Origin: Synergistaceae bacterium
GTDB lineage: Bacteria; Synergistota; Synergistia; Synergistales; Synergistaceae
Assembly: GCA_012728505.1 (NCBI GenBank)
Contig: JAAYEY010000036.1
Coordinates: 1 to 10,171, forward strand
DNA length: 10,171 bases
Direction of reading: 5' to 3'
The position numbers and the translations under genes were made by a program. The notes under the pieces are model-generated. The model was not told where the DNA came from, made no database searches, and saw only the letters and a program-made list of their open reading frames with translations. This document shows, in pieces, positions 1 to 6,492 of the stretch (position 1 is the first letter of the stretch; each line of letters begins with the position of its first letter).

Positions 1-54
1 GGCGTTTTTAGGGAACAATCTGTCAAGAGTTTCAAGCAAATATGCGATTTTCAT
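1..54 (-). CDS. 5' end of a gene, possibly Nif3-like (partial)
   Basis: An open frame begins with ATG at 54-52 and runs off the left edge after 18 codons, reading MKIAYLLETLDRLFPKNA. It starts 18 bases after the tsaD stop codon on the same strand. The peptide resembles the start of Nif3/YbgI-type dinuclear-metal proteins, which usually open with a short helix such as 'MK..DLLE.LE...P' followed by 'AEEWDNVGL', but the diagnostic part lies outside the window. No Shine-Dalgarno sequence precedes the ATG; the preceding bases form one arm of an inverted repeat (53-81). Translation may therefore depend on coupling to tsaD. That a gene starts here is likely; the family is a guess from 18 residues. 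Confidence 0.4.
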   Translation of the reverse strand, partial: MKIAYLLETLDRLFPKNA

Positions 55-81
55 CTGGTAATAATCGTGTGATTACCAGAT
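53..81 (-). promoter_or_regulatory. Perfect 10-bp inverted repeat over tsaD stop and next start codon
   Basis: ATCTGGTAAT at 53-62 and its exact reverse complement ATTACCAGAT at 72-81 are separated by 9 bases. In the minus-strand transcript the first arm contains most of the tsaD stop codon (75-73), and the second arm ends with the first two bases of the next AUG (54-52). No T run follows, so it is not an intrinsic terminator. It could hide the downstream start codon until ribosomes finishing tsaD open it, or protect a processed 3' end. The repeat is seen directly; its role is inference. Confidence 0.5.
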
Positions 82-1119
82 TTCCCAAGAAGGATCGGGA
101 GAGAGCGAAAGGTCTGATATGTTTCCTCTGAGGTAAGAATCGTATCCTGCAGATGCAATCATTACGGCATTATCAGTACACATCTCAATAGGAGGGAGGA
201 ATAGTTCCCATCTTTCTTCAAACGCCATTTCTTTTAGTCTTCCGCGCAGTCCTGAGTTGGCGGCTACCCCGCCTGAAAGGGTAAGTTTCTTTGATCCGGT
301 GTTGTTCATAGCAAGTTTTATTTTGCATACGAGCGATTCTATAACAGCTTTTTGGAAAGATGCGCAGAGATCTTCTTTTCTAAATGAAATGTTGTTTTTT
401 TCAGAGTTGCGGATCATATTGGCAGTAGCGGTCTTAAGCCCACTAAAACTGAATTCTACTTTTCTACTTGATGACAATGGCTTCGGCAAATCAAAGGCGA
501 CAGGGTCCCCCTTTGATGCAAGCTTGTCAATCACAGGACCACCCGGATAGCCAAGTCCAAGCATTTTTGCAATTTTATCATAGGCCTCACCCGCCGCATC
601 GTCTCTAGTTGAACCTAACAATTCGTATTCACCTAATTTTTTGACATCTACTATCTCAGTGTGTCCTCCTGAAACAATCGCGGATATAAATGGGGGGCTT
701 AAATCTTTATTGGCGGCAACGTTGGCAAATATATGTCCCTCAAGATGATTGACACCTATTATGGGTATCTTCCATGCTTGAGAGAGAGCTTTGGCTGTCA
801 TAACTCCGACAAGAAGGGAACCCATGAGCCCGGGACCAGCTGTAACAGCTATCAGGTCTATTTCTTTTGAAGGCTCGGTTATTCCTGAATCTCTCAAAAC
901 CTTTTCGAGAAGAGGTATTATTGCCTCTTGGTGCATTCTTGACGCCAGTTCTGGAACAACTCCTCCATACATAGAGTGAGACTTTATTTGACTTGAAATC
1001 AAAGACGACAAAACAACACCTTTGCCCCTAAGGATAGCAAGAGCAGTATCATCGCAACTCGTCTCTATACCGAGAGTAATAAGGTCGGATCGGTTCCGTT
1101 TCATCTGCAAAAGCTGCAT
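73..1119 (-). CDS. tsaD: TsaD, tRNA N6-threonylcarbamoyladenosine transferase
   Basis: TsaD (Kae1/Qri7/YgjD family) transfers the threonylcarbamoyl group from threonylcarbamoyl-AMP to A37 of ANN-decoding tRNAs, working with TsaB and TsaE in the cytoplasm. The 348-residue product has the usual bacterial length and all family marks: GIETSCDDT at 17-25, the metal-binding HLEGH at 125-129, SGGHTE near 150, the GSTRDDAAGEAYDK block near 170, LSGGVAANSGLR near 280, and CTDNAVMIASAG near the C-terminus. Old annotations call it glycoprotease (gcp). TsaB and TsaE are not encoded nearby. The start is uncertain: ATG at 1119 and ATG at 1104 are in frame and neither has a good Shine-Dalgarno sequence; the core fold begins only around residue 13. 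The gene lies 14 bases after the upstream secreted-protein gene, so the two are probably cotranscribed. Confidence 0.96.
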   Translation of the reverse strand: MQLLQMKRNRSDLITLGIETSCDDTALAILRGKGVVLSSLISSQIKSHSMYGGVVPELASRMHQEAIIPLLEKVLRDSGITEPSKEIDLIAVTAGPGLMGSLLVGVMTAKALSQAWKIPIIGVNHLEGHIFANVAANKDLSPPFISAIVSGGHTEIVDVKKLGEYELLGSTRDDAAGEAYDKIAKMLGLGYPGGPVIDKLASKGDPVAFDLPKPLSSSRKVEFSFSGLKTATANMIRNSEKNNISFRKEDLCASFQKAVIESLVCKIKLAMNNTGSKKLTLSGGVAANSGLRGRLKEMAFEERWELFLPPIEMCTDNAVMIASAGYDSYLRGNISDLSLSPDPSWEIW

Positions 1120-1133
1120 TTATATTTGTTCAT

Positions 1134-1682
1134 CTATTTGGGCACTCTCCATTTAGTCAAATCATCACCGTAACCCACCAATATCTCTTTTCCAGGTTTG
1201 ACAAATTCCTTAGGTACTACAAAGGCAAATTGCCAGTTGGTTCCTGCATCTACAGTCCCAAAAGGATTTTTCCAGCTTGATGATATGACATCTTTTTTTG
1301 TAAGATGGTAGCCTCCTACACTTATCTTTTCTTCCTCTACAGTCCATGGCTTGTTGGATTCAAGATTTGCAATGAATAGGATTTTTTTCCTGGTCTCGGT
1401 GGATCCGTAGTACTGGTTTAGGTCATCTACCCATGAAGCAAGGTCGGATTTTTCTGCGATGGCCTTTGATAGTTTTGCATCTAGGTATATAAACTGGATG
1501 CTTCCTCGTGCGCCAAGTATAAGGTCTCCAAAAGCCTCTCCTTCCACCCAACAGTCTATCTGTCTTTCACTCAACAGCTTATCCATCTCAGTTTTATCAG
1601 CCGCCGATAATGGACATGTGAGTGAAATCAACAGGATGAAAGAAAATGTTAAAAGAGAAAATAACACCTGAACTTTTTTCAC
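1134..1682 (-). CDS. Small secreted protein of unknown function
   Basis: I do not recognise this 182-residue protein. It starts with a classic Sec signal peptide: MKK, a hydrophobic stretch at about 5-22, and a likely signal peptidase I site after LSA (about residue 27). The cysteine at 23 is preceded by Thr and does not fit a lipobox, so it is probably a soluble periplasmic protein. The mature part of about 155 residues has one cysteine (44) and no further membrane segment. Its C-terminal half is rich in Trp, Gly and short hydrophobic strands, suggesting a beta-rich fold. The start is GTG at 1682, chosen because AGGAGG at 1695-1690 sits 7 bases upstream; no upstream start would be as well placed. 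It lies between murJ and tsaD on the same strand. No function can be assigned. Confidence 0.85.
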   Translation of the reverse strand: MKKVQVLFSLLTFSFILLISLTCPLSAADKTEMDKLLSERQIDCWVEGEAFGDLILGARGSIQFIYLDAKLSKAIAEKSDLASWVDDLNQYYGSTETRKKILFIANLESNKPWTVEEEKISVGGYHLTKKDVISSSWKNPFGTVDAGTNWQFAFVVPKEFVKPGKEILVGYGDDLTKWRVPK

Positions 1683-1689
1683 TGTTTCG

Positions 1690-1695
1690 CCTCCT
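1690..1695 (-). promoter_or_regulatory. Ribosome binding site of the secreted-protein gene
   Basis: A perfect AGGAGG on the minus strand with a 7-base spacer to GTG at 1682. It fixes the start of the unknown secreted protein at a GTG codon. Confidence 0.75.
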
Positions 1696-1715
1696 ACAGC
1701 AAATCTCTTTCATGT

Positions 1716-1754
1716 CAGATCGGTTTTGCCGACCCGTCATTTATAAATAATGAC
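1716..1754 (-). other. Two adjacent hairpins between murJ and the secreted-protein gene
   Basis: The 73-base gap holds two possible RNA hairpins. One has arms at 1749-1754 and 1736-1741 (GTCATT/AATGAC, 6 bp, 7-base AT-rich loop). The other has arms at 1729-1736 and 1716-1723 (8 bp including two G-U pairs, loop CAAAA). They share base 1736. Neither is followed by a T run, so they do not look like intrinsic terminators; transcript processing or a role in messenger stability is possible. Seen in sequence; function unknown. Confidence 0.3.
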
Positions 1755-1755
1755 A

Positions 1756-3324
1756 TCAATCAGTTGTTTTCTTTTTTTGCTTTAGTGCATCTTTTATCCA
1801 TTGCCACTCTGAGCAGGATAAAAGGATGGTACATACAGAATATAGAGCTATCCCTGCCAAGATCATTCCGATCAGCCAGAGAGCCCTGAGGCCAACGGTG
1901 TTAGAAACCGGATATGGCATAATCATTTTAAGCCCAATTAGGGTTGCCAGCATCAGCAATGTTGAGGAAAGTATTTTTGCCAGCCACTTTAATCTAAAAA
2001 CTCCAAGGTTTTCTTTAAGATTCCTGGAAAGAGCCCATCCTCCATACAAACTTGAACATGTAAATGCAACAGCAGTTGCACCGGCAAGACCTGCGTATTC
2101 AAAAATCGGCATAAGCAAAGCACATGCGGCAAGGTTAGCAGCTACAGTCACAATTGTTACGCCTACTGCACCCTTAGGCATCCTTCTCGCATACATTGCC
2201 CTTAATATGACTGTGCTGCTTGCCATTCCCGGGAGCCCCAAACCGTATATTGCAAGAGCGGTACCAGTGGCATGCCAGGCCCAGACAGTAAAAGCGCCTC
2301 TATAAAAAAGGATATGAACAATTTCTTGGGAGAGGACAAAGAGTCCCACAGATACAGGCAGTATTACAAAAAGGTTAAACCTCAGAGCATCCCTTATAAA
2401 ATCTCTGAAACCAATTCTGTCGTTTGGATCCTGCCGTGAAAGCATGGGAAGGACAGCCTGCGATATGGCGATTACAAAAAGCCCCAGCGGAAGCTGAAGT
2501 ACCCTGTCCGCATATGTAAGAACAGAGATTGAGCCTCCAACGAGGAAAGAACCGAACATCCTGCTTATTACTGGATTTATCTGATTTAGAGAGAGTCCTG
2601 CCGCATAAGGAAAAAAGAGGTACATCATACTTTTTAGCTCTGTGTTGTCTCTTTTTGGAACAGCCGGTGAGAGAACTATACCCATCTTGCCAGACCAATA
2701 CCATTGAAAGACCATATGGCAAGCACCTCCAAGCAAGACCGCTATAGAGAGATTCCATATAGTTAGGTTTTTCATCGTAGCGAGTAAGAATAAGATGTAA
2801 GCTATGTTGCTCAGTGCGGGGGCAACTGCCGGTATAAAAAATGAGCCCATGCTGTTAAGCACACCCATCGCCAGAGCTCCTACCGAGACAAAAAGAAGGA
2901 AGGGGAACATAATCCTTGTGAGGGATATTGCCAGTTGCCTCTCTTCTGCCGCAAACCCGGGGGCCATTACGTTTACAAAGAGTGGCGCAAAAATAATCCC
3001 TAATACTACTACAAGAGATCCTCCAAGAAGTAAAACAGAAAGAGCCTGTCTGGCAAGACTCCGAGCCGACTCTTTACCTTTGTTCTCCAAAGTCCTTGAA
3101 AAAACAGGGACAAATGAAGCTGAAAGTGCGCCTTCAGCGAGAAGCTGCCGTGCGAGATTGGCTATTGTGTAGGCAACATAGAATGCGTCAAGTTGGCGGG
3201 TAGCGCCGAAAAGAGCTGCGGTCAGCATCTCTCTGACAAGCCCCAGTATCCGGCTGGCAAGGGTACCAACCATCATCCTTATCGCATGTCTTACCATGCC
3301 TGAGAGGTTATCGCTCCGGCTCAT
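1756..3324 (-). CDS. murJ: MurJ, lipid II flippase (MviN family)
   Basis: MurJ is the inner-membrane MOP-superfamily flippase that moves lipid II to the periplasmic face for peptidoglycan synthesis. The 522-residue product has the usual length and many hydrophobic segments, consistent with about 14 transmembrane helices. The first helices carry the charged residues known to matter in E. coli MurJ, all offset by +7: R25, R31, D46, R59 and E64, corresponding to R18, R24, D39, R52 and E57. The AEGALSASFVP block and the later YADRVLQLPLG block (central-cavity Asp-Arg pair) are also present. The ATG start lies 16 bases after the lptB stop. An AGGG stretch just after that stop is a rather distant ribosome binding site (about 12 bases). 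A Lys-rich tail ends the protein. Position after lptB suggests an envelope operon. Confidence 0.96.
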   Translation of the reverse strand: MSRSDNLSGMVRHAIRMMVGTLASRILGLVREMLTAALFGATRQLDAFYVAYTIANLARQLLAEGALSASFVPVFSRTLENKGKESARSLARQALSVLLLGGSLVVVLGIIFAPLFVNVMAPGFAAEERQLAISLTRIMFPFLLFVSVGALAMGVLNSMGSFFIPAVAPALSNIAYILFLLATMKNLTIWNLSIAVLLGGACHMVFQWYWSGKMGIVLSPAVPKRDNTELKSMMYLFFPYAAGLSLNQINPVISRMFGSFLVGGSISVLTYADRVLQLPLGLFVIAISQAVLPMLSRQDPNDRIGFRDFIRDALRFNLFVILPVSVGLFVLSQEIVHILFYRGAFTVWAWHATGTALAIYGLGLPGMASSTVILRAMYARRMPKGAVGVTIVTVAANLAACALLMPIFEYAGLAGATAVAFTCSSLYGGWALSRNLKENLGVFRLKWLAKILSSTLLMLATLIGLKMIMPYPVSNTVGLRALWLIGMILAGIALYSVCTILLSCSEWQWIKDALKQKKKTTD

Positions 3325-3340
3325 ATGAGAAGGTTACCCT

Positions 3341-4087
3341 TTACCAGGTAAAATCCGCACCAAGGTAGAATTTTTTTGCCTCTTCATTCTTAGCAATATC
3401 CTCTGGGACACCCTCAAGAAATACTTTACCCTGGTGTATAAGGTAAGCTCTATCAGTTATTGAAAGGGTCTCTCTTACGTTGTGGTCTGTAAGAAGTATG
3501 CCATAGTCTCTTTCTTTCAGCTGTCTTATTATTATCTGGAGATCAGCTACAGCTATAGGATCGATCCCGCTGAAAGGTTCGTCAAGAAGTATAAATGAGG
3601 GGTCAAGGGCAAGACATCTGGCTATTTCGACACGTCGCCTCTCACCGCCCGAAAGCGATACTCCAAGTATGTTTTCTATTTGTTTAAGTCCATAATTTTG
3701 TAGCAAAGTGTTAATTTTTGCTTCACGTTCTTCCTTGCCTATTCCCGCTTCTTCAAGGACCAGCTCAAGGTTTTGCCTGACAGTCAACCTTCTGAACACC
3801 GATGCTTCCTGAGGAAGGTAGCCAAGTCCTGTCCTTGCTCTTTCATACATTGGAAGAGCTGTTATGTCCTTTTCTCCATTAAATACTCTCCCAGACTCCG
3901 GCATGATTCTTCCTATCATCATGTAAAAAGTGGTACTTTTACCCGCTCCATTTGGCCCCAGGAGTCCAACTATTTCGCCTTTTTTTATCTGGATCGAAAC
4001 ATCGTCGACTACTCTTCGTTTGTTGTAAGTCTTGACAAGATGTTCCGCCTTGAGTATCTCAAACTTCGACCTTTCGGTGGTTGCCAT
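3341..4087 (-). CDS. lptB: LptB, lipopolysaccharide export ABC transporter ATPase
   Basis: LptB is the cytoplasmic ATPase that, with LptF and LptG, pulls lipopolysaccharide from the inner membrane and feeds it to the LptC-LptA bridge. The 248-residue protein has all ABC motifs: Walker A GPNGAGKST at 44-52, Q-loop Gln93 in LPQE, signature LSGGERRR at 145-152, Walker B FILLDEP at 165-171, D-loop SGID, and the H-loop His202 in TDHN. The LPQEASVFRRLTV stretch and FSGIDPIAV are characteristic of the LptB (YhbG) branch rather than amino-acid importers. The ATG is 3 bases after the lptA stop, so the two are surely cotranscribed. LptF and LptG are not in this window. Confidence 0.95.
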   Translation of the reverse strand: MATTERSKFEILKAEHLVKTYNKRRVVDDVSIQIKKGEIVGLLGPNGAGKSTTFYMMIGRIMPESGRVFNGEKDITALPMYERARTGLGYLPQEASVFRRLTVRQNLELVLEEAGIGKEEREAKINTLLQNYGLKQIENILGVSLSGGERRRVEIARCLALDPSFILLDEPFSGIDPIAVADLQIIIRQLKERDYGILLTDHNVRETLSITDRAYLIHQGKVFLEGVPEDIAKNEEAKKFYLGADFTW

Positions 4088-4090
4088 TGG

Positions 4091-4981
4091 TCATTCCCCG
4101 CCTTTTGGCTTCTCTTCTTTTTTATCCTTTTTTTCATTCGTAACGAAGGTTATCTTTGAATTGCCTACGGCCTCTATGTTGTTAGTATCTTCATGTACTA
4201 CGATCGAATCAGCCGACACTGTTTTCCCGTCACTGCGAACAGCTCTTGCGTTTCCTGATATGACAAATGTAGCCTTGGCCTTGGAATATACTCCCTTTTC
4301 TCCTGTTACTTTGCTTTTTAAGCCTTCCTTGTCAACAAAGTCCATGACCACATTACCGACTGCGAGAAGTTCACTGACTTCTTCATTGACAGTAGTCCCG
4401 TCAACAGAATTTGCACTTACGACAAGTTTCTGTTTGATATCCTCATACCTTTTAACATTTTTGCCGCGAAATTTATCGTTAATCTGTTCTGCTTCATCTG
4501 CAATCAGAATATTATTTTCAGTTTTAACGTCTACGTTTCCTTTGGCGGTGTAGTTTTTTGTGCCAAGTTCCCATAGGACATAATCTGCATCTATCTTCTC
4601 TTTTGTTCCTCTTGTCAGATGTACCTTGCCTGTTGCCTCAGCAATACCGTCACTGCCAGGAGTTTTCGAGCCTGTCCATTTAACGTTATCAGAGGTAAGG
4701 TCGGTGTTTTCTGCGGGGAAAGTTCCCTTCACGTTCCCTTGAAGTGTGAATTCGGAAGCTTCCATATTGCCTTCTCCCTTATCTCCCCAAAGTATTGCTC
4801 CTGCACGTTTTATTATGACATTTCCAACTGCAGATATTTTTTTAGTGTTTACGTTGTAATTTATAGTATCGGCTGACATTGTCCCCTCAACAGGAGCGGC
4901 GAAGAGGGTGGTATTAGAAGAGCAAAATAGCAAGAGTACAGCCACAGAAAGTAATTTTATATAATATTTTATGTCTGACAT
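4091..4981 (-). CDS. lptA: LptA/OstA-family periplasmic LPS transport protein
   Basis: The 296-residue product begins with a signal peptide (hydrophobic about 8-20, likely cleavage after LFA at about residue 28; the Cys at 20 does not form a lipobox). The mature part is a series of short alternating beta strands with recurring units such as 'ADTINYNVNTKKISAVGNV', 'GTFPAENTDLTSDNVKW', 'IDADYVLWELGTKNYTAKG' and 'VSADSIVVHEDTNNIEAVG'. This is the OstA/LptA beta-jellyroll pattern that forms the periplasmic bridge for lipopolysaccharide. It is longer than E. coli LptA (185 residues), so it may hold extra jellyroll units. The C-terminus is a charged Lys/Glu tail. The ATG has GAGG 7 bases upstream (4992-4989). 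No separate lptC is visible; this protein could be assigned to LptA, or might partly cover both roles, which is speculative. Confidence 0.82.
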   Translation of the reverse strand: MSDIKYYIKLLSVAVLLLFCSSNTTLFAAPVEGTMSADTINYNVNTKKISAVGNVIIKRAGAILWGDKGEGNMEASEFTLQGNVKGTFPAENTDLTSDNVKWTGSKTPGSDGIAEATGKVHLTRGTKEKIDADYVLWELGTKNYTAKGNVDVKTENNILIADEAEQINDKFRGKNVKRYEDIKQKLVVSANSVDGTTVNEEVSELLAVGNVVMDFVDKEGLKSKVTGEKGVYSKAKATFVISGNARAVRSDGKTVSADSIVVHEDTNNIEAVGNSKITFVTNEKKDKKEEKPKGGE

Positions 4982-5001
4982 GGTTAGACCTCATTCCTTG
5001 A

Positions 5002-5010
5002 ATAATATCA
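5002..5010 (-). promoter_or_regulatory. Candidate extended -10 promoter for lptA-lptB-murJ
   Basis: TGATATTAT on the minus strand matches an extended -10 element (TGn plus a 5/6 match to TATAAT). The best -35 candidate, TTCGGC at 5029-5024 with a 16-base spacer, is weak and overlaps the hairpin upstream. Transcription would start near 4995, leaving a very short leader with the lptA ribosome binding site at its 5' end. It follows a candidate terminator, which makes a fresh promoter plausible. Low certainty. Confidence 0.28.
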
Positions 5011-5043
5011 AAAAAATAGATATGCCGAATCACTCCGTCATAT
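5010..5043 (-). terminator. Candidate intrinsic terminator after the ZnuA-like gene
   Basis: On the minus strand, arms at 5043-5034 and 5029-5020 form a stem of nine pairs (one G-U) with one A-G mismatch and a GUGA (GNRA-type) tetraloop. Three bases later comes a run of seven T (5016-5010). It begins 16 bases after the stop codon of the gene ending at 5060 and ends before lptA. The stem is AU-rich at its base, so it may terminate only partly. Confidence 0.42.
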
Positions 5044-5059
5044 TTTACAGCCTATATAT

Positions 5060-5890
5060 TCATTTAGTCTTTACGTTTTTTGTTTTATTCCATATCGCAA
5101 GAAATATTTCATGTAAAAAAACAAAATAATCCTGATCTTTTGAAGGAGGCGCCAGAGTCAATCTGTATTCATAACGGACAGCTTCCAGCCTTATTACTTC
5201 AGGGGTCCACGGGTCCATAAGGATGAGCCAGTTCCTTCTTTGGGCTTCGTCTAGTGCTGCCTTGAGAGCCCTCGTGTCTCCTTTTTTCCATCCCTCCCAT
5301 ACTGTTCCAGGAGGTCTGATTGCACCTGCAAGCGAGGAACGGAGCAACGTCCCTTCTGCTCCTGTTATGTCAAGTATTTTGGTGTTTTCAAGAAGATGTC
5401 TTCCGCTATCTATGGTACTTTCTATTTTTGACTGGAATTCTGCAAGCCGTCTCTGGAAATAAGTGTATCGTGCCTTGTCCTCTTCTGACATGATTTTCAT
5501 GACGCTCTGTGCGATAAAAGGCAGCATGGCAGGGTCGAAGCATGCGCTGTAAAATTGTTCTTTTGTCATGCGCAGTTCATCGTACAAAAATCTCAGGTCT
5601 TTGTTTTTTTTAATTTTAAAGTTTTCCGCATCTTTTGCATCAATAGCGATAATTATCTCGCCTGACCTCGGAGAAGATGTTTTGACCACATTCCCGTTGG
5701 AATCCCAGGTAGAAAGGTAACGGACATTTACAGTATCTCCGGCAATGAAAGAGGCGATGAAGCCTATCCACGGCGATGTAACGGCAAAATTTGCCGCTAT
5801 CGCTTCTGTCGGATTCAAAAAGAACAAGAGCAGTGCAAAGGCGGTGAATGTAATTTTTCTTATAATGTTTTGTAGTAGAATCACCGGCAT
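5060..5890 (-). CDS. Exported ZnuA/TroA-like protein lacking metal ligands
   Basis: The 276-residue product has a signal peptide (hydrophobic about 13-26, likely cleavage near AIA at 30-32). The order of elements resembles cluster A-I metal-binding proteins (ZnuA/TroA): an opening strand then helix and strand (FAVTSPWIGFIASFIAGD at 35-52, then VNVRYL), a hydrophobic strand IIIAID (79-84), 'FDPAMLPFIAQSVMKIMSEE' (118-137), a long charged helix (138-168), then 'KILDITGAEGTLLRSSLA' (171-188). After that come a helix and strand 'ALKAALDEAQRRNWLILMDP' (208-227) and a C-terminal helix ending LAIWNK. In true ZnuA proteins the third block follows a 'H.WLDP' motif and several His bind metal; here only His165 and His260 exist, neither at the expected places. 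It could bind something else or be structural. The ATG overlaps the pyrE stop by one base (TGATG) and has no good ribosome binding site, so it is coupled to pyrE. Homology is inferred by eye. Confidence 0.8.
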   Translation of the reverse strand: MPVILLQNIIRKITFTAFALLLFFLNPTEAIAANFAVTSPWIGFIASFIAGDTVNVRYLSTWDSNGNVVKTSSPRSGEIIIAIDAKDAENFKIKKNKDLRFLYDELRMTKEQFYSACFDPAMLPFIAQSVMKIMSEEDKARYTYFQRRLAEFQSKIESTIDSGRHLLENTKILDITGAEGTLLRSSLAGAIRPPGTVWEGWKKGDTRALKAALDEAQRRNWLILMDPWTPEVIRLEAVRYEYRLTLAPPSKDQDYFVFLHEIFLAIWNKTKNVKTK

Positions 5891-6492
5891 CAGTCTTTTC
5901 GGCTACCCGGTTTCACAAGAGGCAGACCTTCTTTGCAAAGTGGGCAGCTGTCCTCTTCGTAAAGCGGAAAGCTAAGCTTCCAAAGAGATATGAGGTCCCA
6001 CTCATCCATGGTATTTTCAGACCTTCTATCAATTATAGAAGCTGATGCTACCCAGTCCGCACCACCTTCCACTAGAATCTGAGCTGTCTCACGCGATGAT
6101 TTACCCGTTGTTATGACATCTTCGATAAGCGCAAAGCGCAAGTTTCCTGGGTGCGGGAACCGGCGGAGCTTCATGATTCCATCCTGCCTTTCGCAGAATA
6201 TGAATGGCACTCCTAGGGCTCTAGCGACTTCATGCCCTATTATGAGTCCGCCAAGAGCCGGGGAAAGGATGATCTCCGGTTTTGCAGGAGCCAATCTTTC
6301 AGCCAGTTTTTCTCCTGCATAAGCGGCAAATTCAGGGTAACGGAGCATTAACGCGCATTGAATATAATTTCCGCTGTGAAGTCCTGAGGTCAGTTTGAAG
6401 TGACCTTCTAGGTGGGCACCGCTCTCTTTCATCATTCCTCTGATTCTGGCAGCCACTGTTTCATCATTAGCCATAACATTATTTTTATCCAT
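5890..6492 (-). CDS. pyrE: PyrE, orotate phosphoribosyltransferase
   Basis: PyrE joins orotate and PRPP to give orotidine 5'-phosphate, the fifth step of UMP synthesis, in the cytoplasm. The 200-residue product has the PRPP-binding motif ALIEDVITTGKSS at 121-133, the HFKLTSGLHSGNYIQ opening at 31-45, SPALGGLIIGHEVAR at 77-91, and a catalytic-loop region ERQDGIMKLRRF at 101-112. The C-terminal CPLCKEGLPLVKPGSR (183-198) is typical of the Thermus-type PyrE subfamily rather than the E. coli type. The ATG at 6492 overlaps the pyrF stop as TAATG and has GAGGTG 5 bases upstream; an in-frame ATG at codon 7 is a weaker alternative. Its own stop overlaps the next start (TGATG), so translation is coupled at both ends. 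Confidence 0.96.
   Translation of the reverse strand: MDKNNVMANDETVAARIRGMMKESGAHLEGHFKLTSGLHSGNYIQCALMLRYPEFAAYAGEKLAERLAPAKPEIILSPALGGLIIGHEVARALGVPFIFCERQDGIMKLRRFPHPGNLRFALIEDVITTGKSSRETAQILVEGGADWVASASIIDRRSENTMDEWDLISLWKLSFPLYEEDSCPLCKEGLPLVKPGSRKD

Noticed and set aside
1826..2305. A 159-codon open frame on the plus strand
   Set aside because: It is antisense to murJ and its composition mirrors the membrane-helix codons of that gene; no ribosome binding site or domain supports it.
2375..2758. A 127-codon open frame on the minus strand in a second reading frame
   Set aside because: It lies wholly inside murJ, which has intact conserved residues and membrane helices; the alternative product has no sensible pattern.
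4032..4553. A 173-codon open frame on the plus strand
   Set aside because: It lies opposite lptA/lptB, whose motifs are certain. Its product is Ser/Thr/Leu-rich with no recognisable domain, as expected of an antisense shadow.
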